A DNA stretch of 48,166 nucleotides. It comes from CAZNUM01 sp046861615 (GTDB lineage: Bacteria; Fidelibacterota; Marinisomatia; Marinisomatales; TCS55). Within the stretch, counting starts at the first letter, position 1; each line of letters starts with the position of its first letter. This document shows positions 1 through 9,219 of this stretch, in pieces. The stretch is from NCBI GenBank assembly GCA_046861615.1, contig JBHHUS010000007.1, positions 1-48,166 on the forward strand. Reading direction: 5' to 3'. The notes beneath the pieces are model-generated. The model was given only the letters and a program-made list of their open reading frames with translations, had not been told where the DNA came from and searched no databases. A program made the translations under genes and the position numbers.

Positions 1-1
1 G

Positions 2-1069
2 GAACGAAAAATTGTCCATGTAGTCGGTACGGGAACAATCGGAGAGCCTTTAATCGGGCTTTTAAGTGATTACCGGGAACAACTGGGAATTGACGAAATT
101 ACATTTAATAAAAATACTCCCTTAGTGGGCGATCGTTCAAAGGTGCTGGATTTATTGAAACGGGGCGCCAGACTTTCGGTGGAAAAAGAAAAATTTGATA
201 GTTTCCGGGAATTGGGAATCGACCCGGAGCTGGGAGCGGTGGAAGCCATCAAACGTGCTACCGTCGTAATTGATTGCACACCCAAAGGCGTTGGACACCG
301 GAATAAAGAAAAATATTATAGTCAGTACACGAAATTCGTAAAGGGATTCCTGGCCCAGGGCAGCGAAGATGGGTTCGGGAAAAAATATGCCCGTGGTATT
401 AATGATGTCGCCCTGAAAAATGGGAATGATCAATTTATTCAGATTGTCTCCTGTAACACCCATAACATTGCCTGCGTGACTAATACCCTGGCCCTGAAAG
501 ACAAAAGTCCCGAAAATCTGACGGAAGGGCGGTTTTTATGTATTCGACGGGCAAACGATATCAGCCAACCGGGCAGTTTTATCCCCGCCCCGCAGGTTGG
601 TAAACATACGTCTAAAGATTATGGATCTCACCATGCCAGGGATGCAGCTCAATTATTCGCAACCTTGGAGTACGATTTAAACCTGTTTTCCTCCGCCATG
701 AAAGTCAACAGTCAATACATGCATGTTTTATGGTTCTACATAAAAACCAGAGACCCTGTCACTAAAAATGAAGTGATGGATCGTTTGAAGGCCAATTCAC
801 TGGTTGCACTAACGACCAAGGATATGACCAGCACAGTCTTCTCCTTTGGGCGGGATCATGGTCACTTTGGCCGGATTCTAAATCAAACGGTGGTAGTGGA
901 GCAGACTATTAATGTTAAAAATGACCATGAAATTTACGGTTTCTGTTTTACGCCCCAGGATGGAAATTCCATTCTCAGCAGTATTTCCGCAGCCATTCGT
1001 TTCTGTTATCCCCATTCCTATGAGGATAAAATCCAGTGTATGAGTGAACTGGTATTTAAAGAAATTTGA
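2..1069 (+). CDS. Type II (archaeal-like) glyceraldehyde-3-phosphate dehydrogenase, 5' partial
   Basis: The reading frame is open from base 2 and ends at a TGA at 1067-1069. The start codon lies just outside the window. The first visible residues form a Rossmann nucleotide-binding loop (GTGTIGEPL), so only a few residues are missing. Other matches to the archaeal GAPDH-II family are the VIDCTPKGVG segment, the VSCNTHN segment holding the presumed catalytic cysteine, and a DHGHFGRILNQTVVVE segment. The family oxidises glyceraldehyde-3-phosphate to 1,3-bisphosphoglycerate with NAD(P) in the cytoplasm. Most bacteria use the unrelated-looking GapA type, so this version is uncommon. The stop overlaps the TTG start of the next gene by 4 bases, suggesting co-translation. 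The family call is firm; cofactor preference cannot be read from sequence. Confidence 0.85.
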   Translation, partial: ERKIVHVVGTGTIGEPLIGLLSDYREQLGIDEITFNKNTPLVGDRSKVLDLLKRGARLSVEKEKFDSFRELGIDPELGAVEAIKRATVVIDCTPKGVGHRNKEKYYSQYTKFVKGFLAQGSEDGFGKKYARGINDVALKNGNDQFIQIVSCNTHNIACVTNTLALKDKSPENLTEGRFLCIRRANDISQPGSFIPAPQVGKHTSKDYGSHHARDAAQLFATLEYDLNLFSSAMKVNSQYMHVLWFYIKTRDPVTKNEVMDRLKANSLVALTTKDMTSTVFSFGRDHGHFGRILNQTVVVEQTINVKNDHEIYGFCFTPQDGNSILSSISAAIRFCYPHSYEDKIQCMSELVFKEI

Positions 1070-1713
1070 GTTTAAAGGTTCATACGGTTGTCACCGGGGT
1101 ATTCCAGGAAAACTGTTTCATTCTGTGGAGAGATTCTGCTGCTGAAAGTGTCCTGATCGACCCCGGTGCCGATGCGGAGGCGATTTCTGCAGCGATTAGA
1201 GCATTTAACCTTTCACCCCTGGCCATTGTTAATACGCATGCCCATATTGATCACGTCGGTGCGGTGGAGGCCTTAAAACATGAATTTGGAATTCCCTTCT
1301 ATTTACCGAAAGGGGAACAGGAAGTTCTAGGAATGTATGAAAATACTTCCCTGTTTTTTGGTTTAACGCCAGGAAAAAAACCGGAGGTGGATCACTGGCT
1401 GCAGGATCAATCTCAATTCAAGCTTGGTCCGTTTTCATTCCGGGTATTTCCCACTCCTGGGCACACACCCGGTGGCAAATGTTATTTAATTGGAAAGCAT
1501 TTATTCAGCGGGGATACCTTATTTAAAGGTTCTGTAGGACGAACGGATTTGCCGGGGGGCAACTGGGATACGTTAAAGAATTCGTTGAAAATATTGATTG
1601 AAAAAGTCCCCGATGATATTATGATTCATTCGGGGCATGGTCCGGACACAACTATGGGAATTGAAAGAAGCGAAAACCCCTTTTTATTTCCTTTACTTAG
1701 GGAACTAAATTAA
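1066..1713 (+). CDS. Metallo-beta-lactamase-fold hydrolase (glyoxalase II-like)
   Basis: This 215-residue protein has the full MBL metal-binding set: HxHxDH at residues 58-63 (THAHIDHVGA), a GHTPGG histidine at 133, the SGDTLF aspartate at 150 and a late HSGHGPDT histidine. The overall pattern is that of the hydroxyacylglutathione hydrolase-like subgroup, cytoplasmic dinuclear metal enzymes that hydrolyse thioesters or related bonds. The length is typical of the short bacterial members that lack the C-terminal domain of true glyoxalase II, so the substrate is uncertain. It starts at TTG, overlapping the GAPDH stop, and is followed 5 bases later by metF. Alternative: a persulfide dioxygenase-like or RNase-like MBL enzyme, less likely given the length. 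Confidence 0.82.
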   Translation: MSLKVHTVVTGVFQENCFILWRDSAAESVLIDPGADAEAISAAIRAFNLSPLAIVNTHAHIDHVGAVEALKHEFGIPFYLPKGEQEVLGMYENTSLFFGLTPGKKPEVDHWLQDQSQFKLGPFSFRVFPTPGHTPGGKCYLIGKHLFSGDTLFKGSVGRTDLPGGNWDTLKNSLKILIEKVPDDIMIHSGHGPDTTMGIERSENPFLFPLLRELN

Positions 1714-1718
1714 GCGTC

Positions 1719-2663
1719 ATGAAAGTAATTGATTACCTCGAAAAGGCTAACTCAACTCTGTTTAGCTTTGAAATTATTCCACCCCAGCGTGGCGGGAATA
1801 TTGACCAGATTTTTAATCTGGTGGAGCAATTAATGCCTTATGAACCTCCGTTTATTGACTTAACCAGCCGGTCGGCTGAAGTATATTATGAGGACGCTCC
1901 CAACGGAACCGTAATCCGTCATATTCGCAGAAAACGCCCCGGTACGATTGGTCTTAGTGCAGCGATTAAAAACCGCTATCAGGTAGAAACGGTACCTCAT
2001 CTGCTCTGCCGTGGATTCACCCGGGAGGAAACTGAAGATGCGCTGGTGGAATTGAATTACTTGGGTATTAATAATGTACTTGCTGTCCGTGGAGATGAAT
2101 TGCGAAAGGACCCTAAGGATCAGCACGGTCGTACCCGGAATCGTTACGCCAGCGACCTGGTCGGTCAAATAGTTGACATGAATGAGGGGAAATATCTGGA
2201 GGATCTTCTGGACGCTTGCAAAACCGATTTTTGCATCGGTATCGGCGGGTATCCGGAGAAGCATTTTGAGGCACCTAATATGGCATCAGATTTGAAGTAT
2301 TTAAAACAAAAAGTTGACGCTGGTGCCGATTATATTGTAACTCAGATGTTTTATGATAATCAGTCCTATTTTTCGTTTGTGGAGAAATGTCGCCGGGTCG
2401 GAATTAATATTCCCATTATCCCGGGAATCAAGATTTTGACCCGCGAATCGCATTTACGAACAATTCCAAAAAATTTCTTTGTTGATATTCCTCAATTGCT
2501 CTCCGATCAGGTTCAGGAGCATCCCCAGGCAGCCCGGGAAATCGGAATAAACTGGGCTTTGGAACAATGCCGGGAACTGGTGGCGGCTAAAGTTCCCTGC
2601 ATTCATTTCTACATTATGTCATCTGCCACCGAAGTAGGTGAAATTGTATCTCAATTAAAATAA
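1719..2663 (+). CDS. metF: Methylenetetrahydrofolate reductase
   Basis: This 314-residue protein reduces 5,10-methylene-THF to 5-methyl-THF, the methyl donor for methionine synthesis. Recognisable segments are the N-terminal FSFEIIPPQRGG strand, the LAVRGDELRKDP loop after strand 3-4, and GADYIVTQMFYDNQSYF in the second half of the FAD-dependent TIM barrel, followed by IPIIPGIKIL. Length agrees with bacterial MetF (about 300). It begins at ATG 5 bases after the upstream MBL gene and ends 5 bases before tilS, so it sits inside an operon. folP lies a few genes downstream, giving the block two folate enzymes. Confidence 0.93.
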   Translation: MKVIDYLEKANSTLFSFEIIPPQRGGNIDQIFNLVEQLMPYEPPFIDLTSRSAEVYYEDAPNGTVIRHIRRKRPGTIGLSAAIKNRYQVETVPHLLCRGFTREETEDALVELNYLGINNVLAVRGDELRKDPKDQHGRTRNRYASDLVGQIVDMNEGKYLEDLLDACKTDFCIGIGGYPEKHFEAPNMASDLKYLKQKVDAGADYIVTQMFYDNQSYFSFVEKCRRVGINIPIIPGIKILTRESHLRTIPKNFFVDIPQLLSDQVQEHPQAAREIGINWALEQCRELVAAKVPCIHFYIMSSATEVGEIVSQLK

Positions 2664-2668
2664 AAACA

Positions 2669-4042
2669 ATGACCAGAATCAAATCGGGATTGTCCGAAAA
2701 ATCTTTTGTGGACCAGTTATCAGACCTAAAGGTAATTCGTCCTGGCGACAGTATCTTAGTAGCTCTGTCAGGCGGATTGGATTCAATAACACTATTGTAC
2801 TTAAGCCTGGCGCTTCCCCAAAAAGATAATATTGACGTTTATGCCTGCCACGTCAATCATCATTTACGGGCAATGGCCTCCCGGGATCAATCATTTGTGG
2901 AAGATCTTTGTGAGGAATGGAAGGTTACGCTGGAAGTCTGCCATGTATTTCCTGATTCACGCCGAAAGGGCGAAAGTGGTGAAATGTGGGGACATCGGGT
3001 GCGGTATGCCGCCCTGGAAGAAACCCGTAAAAAGTTTAATTGCCAGTGGATCCTCACCGCTCATCATGGGAATGACCAGGTTGAAACGATTCTTCAACAT
3101 TTGAATCTGGGTTGCGGAATCGAGGGTTTAAGAGGTATTCCTCCGCACTCCGGCAACGTCATTCGCCCTTTGCTCATGTTCTCAAAATCTGATCTTCGGG
3201 CCTTCGCTAATCAATACCGCTTACCCTGTGTGCATGATGAAAGTAATCAGGATTGTAATATTCAACGGAATTATATCCGACATAAAATTATCCGCCGGTG
3301 GGAGGAGGATGTTCCCGATTTGATTGCGCGGTTTCTGGCCCTTTCCCAGAAGGCAAAATCAGCAGTGGATTACATGATTCAGGCGGTGGAACGCCTTGCT
3401 GAATCAATTGTAGTCCCGAATCAGAAATCGTTTCATATTCCCCGGGAGGCAGTGGAACCATTTTCAACGGAAATTACGATTCGATTAGTCAAATATTTAA
3501 TTGGAGCCCAATTGAGACCCTGGCGCAGACATCAATGGCAAACACTATCACAGTTTTTAACCGGTGCAACCGTTGGTCAAATGTATGCCCTTGAGGATGA
3601 TTGGTATTTATTGCGAGACCGGAACGATTGGATTCTTTCGCCTGCCGGCAATCTTCCGGAGGCTCAGATAGTGGAAATTAACCGGCCGGTGGAGATCAAT
3701 GGTAATTTCTTAATGGTGCGATGGGCGCATGGAAATAATATTCAACGTGATAATCCTCTCGTTGAAATGATCGATCGCCGCTTCATTGTTGGGAAAGGAC
3801 TAAAGATCAGGCCTTGGCAACCGGGAGATCGTTTCCGTCCCTTAGGAATGAAACAAGAGAAAAAAGTCAGCGATTTTCTTACGGACGTGAAAATGGATCG
3901 CATGACAAAAAACAGGCAACTGGTGCTTACGGCCGATGATGAAATTATCTGGGTATGCGGCCAGCGGCTCAGCGATAAAGCCAGAGTAACAGAAAATACC
4001 GATATGTTTGCGGAACTTTCTTTCCAACCAGCGGTAGCGTAA
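2669..4042 (+). CDS. tilS: tRNA(Ile)-lysidine synthetase
   Basis: TilS joins lysine to C34 of the tRNA-Ile CAU anticodon using ATP, converting it to an AUA reader. The N-terminal PP-loop ATP-binding motif SGGLDS is at residues 34-39, followed by CHVNHHLR and a LTAHHGNDQVET segment typical of the N-type PP-loop ATPase. The C-terminal TilS domain is visible as IRPWQPGDRFRPLGM and KKVSDFLTD. At 457 residues it is the long, two-domain form. It is 2 bases upstream of hpt; the tilS-hpt-ftsH order is conserved in many bacteria, which supports all three calls. Confidence 0.95.
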   Translation: MTRIKSGLSEKSFVDQLSDLKVIRPGDSILVALSGGLDSITLLYLSLALPQKDNIDVYACHVNHHLRAMASRDQSFVEDLCEEWKVTLEVCHVFPDSRRKGESGEMWGHRVRYAALEETRKKFNCQWILTAHHGNDQVETILQHLNLGCGIEGLRGIPPHSGNVIRPLLMFSKSDLRAFANQYRLPCVHDESNQDCNIQRNYIRHKIIRRWEEDVPDLIARFLALSQKAKSAVDYMIQAVERLAESIVVPNQKSFHIPREAVEPFSTEITIRLVKYLIGAQLRPWRRHQWQTLSQFLTGATVGQMYALEDDWYLLRDRNDWILSPAGNLPEAQIVEINRPVEINGNFLMVRWAHGNNIQRDNPLVEMIDRRFIVGKGLKIRPWQPGDRFRPLGMKQEKKVSDFLTDVKMDRMTKNRQLVLTADDEIIWVCGQRLSDKARVTENTDMFAELSFQPAVA

Positions 4043-4044
4043 TA

Positions 4045-4584
4045 ATGGAAAAACCAACACATCAACTGGTACCCTTCCTTTCTGAAGAAACAATCTCTAA
4101 TCGTGTTCAGGAGATGGCTCAGGAACTGTCTGAAAAATTTCGGGATCAAACACCAATTCTTATTGGGATTCTGAATGGTAGTTTTATTTTTGCTGCCGAC
4201 CTTATCAGGGCAATGGATATTAACTGTGAGGTCGATTTTATTAAGCTGTCCAGTTATTCAGGTGTCAGGTCCACCGGAACCGTCCGGTTATTGAAGGATA
4301 TTTCAGCGGCGATCACTAATCGTCATGTTATTATCGTCGAAGATATTATTGATTCCGGTTTAACGATAAAATTCATCCGGGACCGGATGCTGGAGGCCGG
4401 TCCTGCTTCTGTAACCATCGTAACTCTGTTAGTGAAATGGGATATTGCCGAAGTTGATTTTCCAATCGATTGGGTAGGGTTTGAAATTCCACCTGAATTC
4501 GTTGTAGGATATGGGCTGGATTATGAACAGAAATTTCGCAATTTGAAGGGCATATATCGTCTGGAAGGAATGACGAGTGAGTAA
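4045..4584 (+). CDS. hpt: Hypoxanthine phosphoribosyltransferase
   Basis: This 179-residue purine salvage enzyme transfers ribose-phosphate from PRPP to hypoxanthine or guanine. The type I PRTase PRPP loop is at residues 95-107 (VIIVEDIIDSGLT). DFIKLSSYSG matches the HPRT flexible loop, and a C-terminal FEIPPEFVVGYGLDY segment provides the base-binding region typical of bacterial Hpt. The length is normal. Its ATG follows tilS by 2 bases and its TAA overlaps the GTG start of ftsH by 8 bases, so translation of hpt and ftsH is probably coupled. It is distinct from the second PRTase-fold gene in the window, pyrR. Confidence 0.94.
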   Translation: MEKPTHQLVPFLSEETISNRVQEMAQELSEKFRDQTPILIGILNGSFIFAADLIRAMDINCEVDFIKLSSYSGVRSTGTVRLLKDISAAITNRHVIIVEDIIDSGLTIKFIRDRMLEAGPASVTIVTLLVKWDIAEVDFPIDWVGFEIPPEFVVGYGLDYEQKFRNLKGIYRLEGMTSE

Positions 4585-6640
4585 ATTAAAATCTAAACGA
4601 CCTGAAAGAAGTCAGAAGAATTCCAATCCCAGGAGTAAACCGGGGAAAGGAAATAAATCATCTCTTCCACCGGGAAGAAAGGGGAAAGATGAATTCCAGT
4701 GGAAACGAGCCGGCAAAACATCGATCGTATGGATATTAATTATTCTGACTGCCGTTTTTCTTTCAGGCTTATTGACTAATAAGAGCAATAATGAAATTGA
4801 GGTTCAATATTCTGATTACCGGGAATTCCTGACCCAGAGCCTGATTGAAAAAGCCACCATTGTGGAAAATATTTTCCATGGTAAACTTTCTGCACCCCAA
4901 TCGATCATAACAGAATTGGGGACTTCTGTAACTGTTTTCCGGTTTTATGTTACATTACCGTTTGTTGACCATGAAGTTCTGAATGAGTGGGACCAGTACA
5001 ACGTTGAATATACTTTCAAGGAAAAGACGATTGACTGGACGGGTTATTTTCTGAACATTTTGCCTTGGTTGGCCATCCTTGGTTTTTGGATTTTTCTTAT
5101 GCGCCGCATGCAGGGAGGTGGTGGCGGTATGAAGAATATTTTTAATTTTGGCAAAAGTCGCGCCAAGATCTGGACCTCCGACATGCCCCGGGTTACATTT
5201 GATAATGTGGCCGGATGTGTCGAGGCGAAGGAAGAATTGAAGGAGGTCGTTGATTTTTTGAAACGGCCCAAACGCTATCAAAAATTGGGGGCCACCATTC
5301 CAAAAGGTGTCCTGTTGGTGGGGCCTCCGGGAACGGGGAAAACTTTACTGGCCCGGGCGGTTGCCGGACAGGCCAATGTGGCTTTTTTTAGTCTAAGTGG
5401 CGCAGATTTTGTGGAAATGTTTGTGGGGGTGGGCGCCTCCCGTGTTCGGGACCTGTTTGAACAGGGGAAAAAGAATGCCCCGTGCATTATTTTTATTGAT
5501 GAGCTGGATGCAGTGGGACGGCAGCGCGGTGCCGGTCTGGGCGGCGGCCATGACGAAAGAGAACAAACCCTGAACCAACTGCTGGTGGAAATGGATGGCT
5601 TTGAAGCTAATACTAATATTATTCTGATGGCGGCGACCAATCGCCCGGATGTTTTGGATCCGGCATTGTTACGTCCGGGTCGGTTTGATCGTCAGGTTGT
5701 TGTGGATGTACCCGATTTAAAAGGACGCCTGGGAATCTTTAAAGTGCATGTTAAAAAAATTGTACTCAATAAACGTAATGTAAACTTGGAAGCCATTGCC
5801 AAAGGAACTCCTGGAATGGTGGGAGCCGATATTGAAAATATTGTTAACGAGGCCGCCTTATTAGCTGCCCGCAAGCGAAAAACAGCAGTGGAGATGGAGG
5901 ATTTTGAGGAGGCTAAAGATAAGGTGATGATGGGCGTTCAGCGGAAAAGCGTTGTTTTATCAGATAAAGAAAAAAATACTACCGCCTACCATGAAGCGGG
6001 GCATACGATGGTTGCCTCCCGGATTCCCGGTGCTGATCCGATTCATAAGGTTACAATTATTCCCCGGGGTCGCTCCCTGGGAGTTACCATGCAACTACCC
6101 ATTGATGAAAAACATGGTTATGCCAAAGATTATATTGAAGGTCGGTTGGCAATTTTAATGGGTGGTCGTGCGGCTGAACAACTGATCTTTAATGAAATGA
6201 CTACCGGAGCCGGGAATGATATTGAGCAGGCCACTGAAATTGCCCGGAAAATGGTTTGCGAATGGGGAATGAGTGAAATCCTCGGTCCCATGACTTTTGG
6301 TAAAAAAAGCGAAGAAATTTTCCTAGGGCGGGAGATCCAACGACATCGGGATTACAGTGAATCGACAGCTCGGATGATTGATGAAGAAGTTGTTAGAATT
6401 GTACGGCGTGCTCAGGCCACAGCAGAGAATATTTTAAAAAATAATACTCAAATTCTGCACAAATTAGCTCAGGCTTTACTGGAACATGAGACTATTGATA
6501 GTAACGAAGTGACCCGCATTCTGGCCGGGAAAAAAATCATTCGCCCGCGAAATGGTCGTCCGAGAAAAAGAACTACTGCAGCAAAGAAGAAGATTGCCAA
6601 GAAAAAAATTCCGGGACCAAACCCTTCCAAAAAAACATAG
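4577..6640 (+). CDS. ftsH: ATP-dependent inner-membrane zinc metalloprotease FtsH
   Basis: A 687-residue AAA+ protease that extracts and degrades membrane and short-lived cytosolic proteins. Two transmembrane helices flank a periplasmic domain (about residues 49-68 and 155-175). Then come Walker A GPPGTGKT at 249-256, Walker B IIFIDELDAVG, a second region of homology ending ALLRPGRFDRQ, and the zinc site HEAGH at 472-476. The GTG start overlaps hpt. Two features are odd: a roughly 45-residue basic, Lys/Arg-rich stretch before the first helix and a Lys-rich C-terminal tail (AAKKKIAKKKIPG). Both extend beyond the compact E. coli form. folP follows 42 bases later. Confidence 0.97.
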   Translation: MSKLKSKRPERSQKNSNPRSKPGKGNKSSLPPGRKGKDEFQWKRAGKTSIVWILIILTAVFLSGLLTNKSNNEIEVQYSDYREFLTQSLIEKATIVENIFHGKLSAPQSIITELGTSVTVFRFYVTLPFVDHEVLNEWDQYNVEYTFKEKTIDWTGYFLNILPWLAILGFWIFLMRRMQGGGGGMKNIFNFGKSRAKIWTSDMPRVTFDNVAGCVEAKEELKEVVDFLKRPKRYQKLGATIPKGVLLVGPPGTGKTLLARAVAGQANVAFFSLSGADFVEMFVGVGASRVRDLFEQGKKNAPCIIFIDELDAVGRQRGAGLGGGHDEREQTLNQLLVEMDGFEANTNIILMAATNRPDVLDPALLRPGRFDRQVVVDVPDLKGRLGIFKVHVKKIVLNKRNVNLEAIAKGTPGMVGADIENIVNEAALLAARKRKTAVEMEDFEEAKDKVMMGVQRKSVVLSDKEKNTTAYHEAGHTMVASRIPGADPIHKVTIIPRGRSLGVTMQLPIDEKHGYAKDYIEGRLAILMGGRAAEQLIFNEMTTGAGNDIEQATEIARKMVCEWGMSEILGPMTFGKKSEEIFLGREIQRHRDYSESTARMIDEEVVRIVRRAQATAENILKNNTQILHKLAQALLEHETIDSNEVTRILAGKKIIRPRNGRPRKRTTAAKKKIAKKKIPGPNPSKKT

Positions 6641-6682
6641 TCCTTTTCATCCCGGGGAGTCACCGGATATTTTCGTTTAAAA

Positions 6683-7519
6683 ATGACAATAGACGAATAT
6701 AAACGATGGCGGGCCGAGGAGTGCCCCCGGACGCTTGTCATGGGAATATTAAATGTAACCCCGGACTCGTTCTCGGATGGCGGGAAATATTTTAAGCCCG
6801 AATTGGCCGTTGGTCGTGCAATGAATATGATTTCTGAAGGGGCTGACATCATTGATATTGGAGGAGAGTCCACCCGGCCAGGCGCTGAGCCCGTACCGCT
6901 GGAAGAAGAAATTCAGCGGATTATTCCGGTTATTCAGGCTGTTCGCACCCACTCAAATTGTATGATTTCTGTTGATTCCTATAAAGCATCGGTTACCGAG
7001 GCGGCCCTGAATAACGGGGCTGACATGATTAACGATATCAGTGGTTTATCCTTCGACCAACGAATGGCGACTGTTGCAGCTGCTGCTGCTGTTCCTGTAA
7101 TTATCATGCATATTAAAGGCAAACCCCGGAATATGCAGGTAAATCCCGATTATGAAAATCTGCTGAGGGAAATTAAAGACTACTTTAACACCCGGATTGA
7201 TCTGGCGTTAAAGGCAGGCGTGAAAAATTACAATATTGTTTTGGATCCGGGCATCGGGTTTGGGAAACGATTGGATGATAATTTTGAATTGATCCGCAAA
7301 TTGGGGCAAATTGCAGCCATGGGATATCCCGTTTTATTAGGTCCTTCTCGTAAATCGTTTATTGGTCATGTGTTAAATGTGCCGGTTGAGGATCGGTTGG
7401 AAGGTACGGCAGCAGCAGTGACAGCAGGTATTTTAACCGGTGCCCGGATGATACGGGTGCATGATATACAAGCCATGAAACGGGTTATTACCATCGCGGA
7501 TCGGATAGCATTGGGATAA
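6683..7519 (+). CDS. folP: Dihydropteroate synthase
   Basis: This 278-residue cytoplasmic enzyme condenses p-aminobenzoate with 6-hydroxymethyl-dihydropterin diphosphate in folate synthesis, and is the sulfonamide target. Signature segments are MGILNVTPDSFSDGGK near the N-terminus, IDIGGESTRPGAEPV, VDSYKASV, INDISGL, LDPGIGFGK and a late PVLLGPSRKSFIG. All the canonical pterin and pAba loops are present and the length is normal. The ATG lies 42 bases after ftsH and the gene ends 8 bases before cdaA. The ftsH-folP-cdaA order is widely conserved, and no other folate-synthesis gene is adjacent. Confidence 0.96.
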   Translation: MTIDEYKRWRAEECPRTLVMGILNVTPDSFSDGGKYFKPELAVGRAMNMISEGADIIDIGGESTRPGAEPVPLEEEIQRIIPVIQAVRTHSNCMISVDSYKASVTEAALNNGADMINDISGLSFDQRMATVAAAAAVPVIIMHIKGKPRNMQVNPDYENLLREIKDYFNTRIDLALKAGVKNYNIVLDPGIGFGKRLDDNFELIRKLGQIAAMGYPVLLGPSRKSFIGHVLNVPVEDRLEGTAAAVTAGILTGARMIRVHDIQAMKRVITIADRIALG

Positions 7520-7527
7520 GCTGAAAA

Positions 7528-8304
7528 ATGGTTCTCTTCAGAATAGGTTTTCTTACGGTAACATTGATTGACATCATTGACCTGGTTCTGGTCAGTTGGT
7601 TGTTTTATCGTGTTTATCAATACTTTAAAGGTACCCGTGCCGGACAGATGTTGGTGGGACTGATTATTTTATTGATCGCTTCTTTTCTGTTTAACGCCTT
7701 TGGACTTCGGGCGACCTCCTGGTTGGTGAACCAGTTTCAAACAGTATGGGTGGTTGCTTTTGTCATTTTATTCCAACCTGAATTAAGACGATTATTAATT
7801 TATGTCGGCCAGACCCGATTTTTCCAAAAGATTTTTCGCCTTGGGACTTCCCGTACGCTGGAGGCCATTGTGGAAGCAGCTAAACTGCTCCAGGAACGTG
7901 AATGGGGCGCTTTAATTGTGATCCAACGTGAAACCGGGTTGAGATCTTACAAGGAATTAGGTACGCAATTGAAAGCGGAAGTGACAGCGCCACTGCTGCT
8001 TTCCATTTTCAATCCAGGGTCTCCCCTACACGACGGCGCAGTCATTATTCAGAATGATCTAATTGATGCTGCTGCCTGCATTTTACCACTTACTGACAGT
8101 AAAATGATTGATCCTGAGATGGGTACACGCCACCGGGCTGCCCTGGGTATCAGCGAAGAGACCGATGCTATTGTGGTCCTTGTCTCGGAAGAAAAAGCCC
8201 GTATTTCAGTAGCGGAAGACGGACGCTTTGTCCAAATCGGAATGGATGAAATGGATCTCCGTCGCTACCTGAATGAAAAGATGTTTATTTCCTCCGGAGA
8301 TTAA
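7528..8304 (+). CDS. cdaA: Membrane diadenylate cyclase (c-di-AMP synthase)
   Basis: This 258-residue protein makes the second messenger c-di-AMP from two ATP. The N-terminal 90 residues are hydrophobic and form about three transmembrane helices, followed by the DAC (DisA_N) domain. Catalytic motifs are DGA at 169-171 (HDGAVII) and RHR at 201-203 (TRHRAALG). These are the residues needed for metal and ATP binding, so the enzyme should be active. CdaR/YbbR and glmM, the usual neighbours in Firmicutes, are absent. The folP-cdaA arrangement seen here is common in other phyla. An 83-base gap separates it from the next gene. Confidence 0.94.
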   Translation: MVLFRIGFLTVTLIDIIDLVLVSWLFYRVYQYFKGTRAGQMLVGLIILLIASFLFNAFGLRATSWLVNQFQTVWVVAFVILFQPELRRLLIYVGQTRFFQKIFRLGTSRTLEAIVEAAKLLQEREWGALIVIQRETGLRSYKELGTQLKAEVTAPLLLSIFNPGSPLHDGAVIIQNDLIDAAACILPLTDSKMIDPEMGTRHRAALGISEETDAIVVLVSEEKARISVAEDGRFVQIGMDEMDLRRYLNEKMFISSGD

Positions 8305-8387
8305 CAGGATTTTTCCCGAATTGTTTAATACAAAACCCAGGGAATGGGAGTAAATCCCGGTTCCTGAATGCTTCTGGTCAAATTATA

Positions 8388-9137
8388 ATGACTACCCCCT
8401 GGTTCTATACTTTTGGCAGCGTTGTTTTAGTAAGCCTGGTTTCTTTGGTGGGAGTGGTTGCTCTTTCTATTTCCGGTACCGTTTTATCGGCAATGATGGT
8501 TTATCTAGTAAGTTTTGCTGCTGGTACTCTATTCGGTAGCGCTTTCATTTATTTATTACCGGAAGCATTTGCCAACGACGGTAATACAATCCTTGTTTCG
8601 CTCCTTATTATTGGTGGTTTAATGAGTTTCTTCATAGTTGAAAAGTTCTTTCGTTGGCGGCACTGCCACATACCTACCAGCAAAAAGCATGTCCACCCCA
8701 TTGTTCCTATGAATATCGTCGGAGACGGGATGCATAATTTCATTGATGGTGTTCTGATTGCCGTCACTTACGCCGTTAGTATTCCACTGGGCGTTGCTAC
8801 GACAGTAGCAGTACTTTTCCACGAAATACCCCAGGAAATTGGTGATTTCAGCGTGTTAATCCATGGCGGATTGACTGTTAAAAAAGCTCTCTGGCTGAAT
8901 TTTTTATCCTCATTGATGGCTGTTGTTGGTGCCATTGCCGCCCTGGTTTTTGGAAAAAATATGCAAGACGTTGCTCAACTATTAATCCCTATCACGGCTG
9001 GTGGTTTCATTTATATCGCTGGTTCCGATTTAATTCCCGAAATGCATCATGCTACTGATGCCCGTAAATCATTCGTTCAAATGATAATGATGCTGTTGGG
9101 CGTGGCCGTTTTAACCGGATTAAAGCTCTGGAATTAG
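8388..9137 (+). CDS. ZIP-family divalent metal transporter
   Basis: A 249-residue, highly hydrophobic protein with about eight predicted membrane helices. The ZIP signature pair is present: HNFIDGVLIAVTYA in one helix and VAVLFHEIPQEIGDFSVL in the next, providing the histidine/glutamate metal site. A cytoplasmic loop rich in histidine (RHCHIPTSKKHVHP) probably binds metal too. The HEIPQE form places it nearer the LIV-1/ZIP group than ZupT. The family imports Zn2+ or Fe2+/Mn2+ into the cytoplasm; which ion cannot be told. It stands alone between cdaA and prfB with gaps of 83 and 82 bases. Confidence 0.88.
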   Translation: MTTPWFYTFGSVVLVSLVSLVGVVALSISGTVLSAMMVYLVSFAAGTLFGSAFIYLLPEAFANDGNTILVSLLIIGGLMSFFIVEKFFRWRHCHIPTSKKHVHPIVPMNIVGDGMHNFIDGVLIAVTYAVSIPLGVATTVAVLFHEIPQEIGDFSVLIHGGLTVKKALWLNFLSSLMAVVGAIAALVFGKNMQDVAQLLIPITAGGFIYIAGSDLIPEMHHATDARKSFVQMIMMLLGVAVLTGLKLWN

Positions 9138-9219
9138 GCCGATTTCCTAAATACGGCGGTAAATATTATTTCCATCTTTTTCCTAAGCGTAAGTTTTTAC
9201 AAATCAGTAAATTGAGGTT

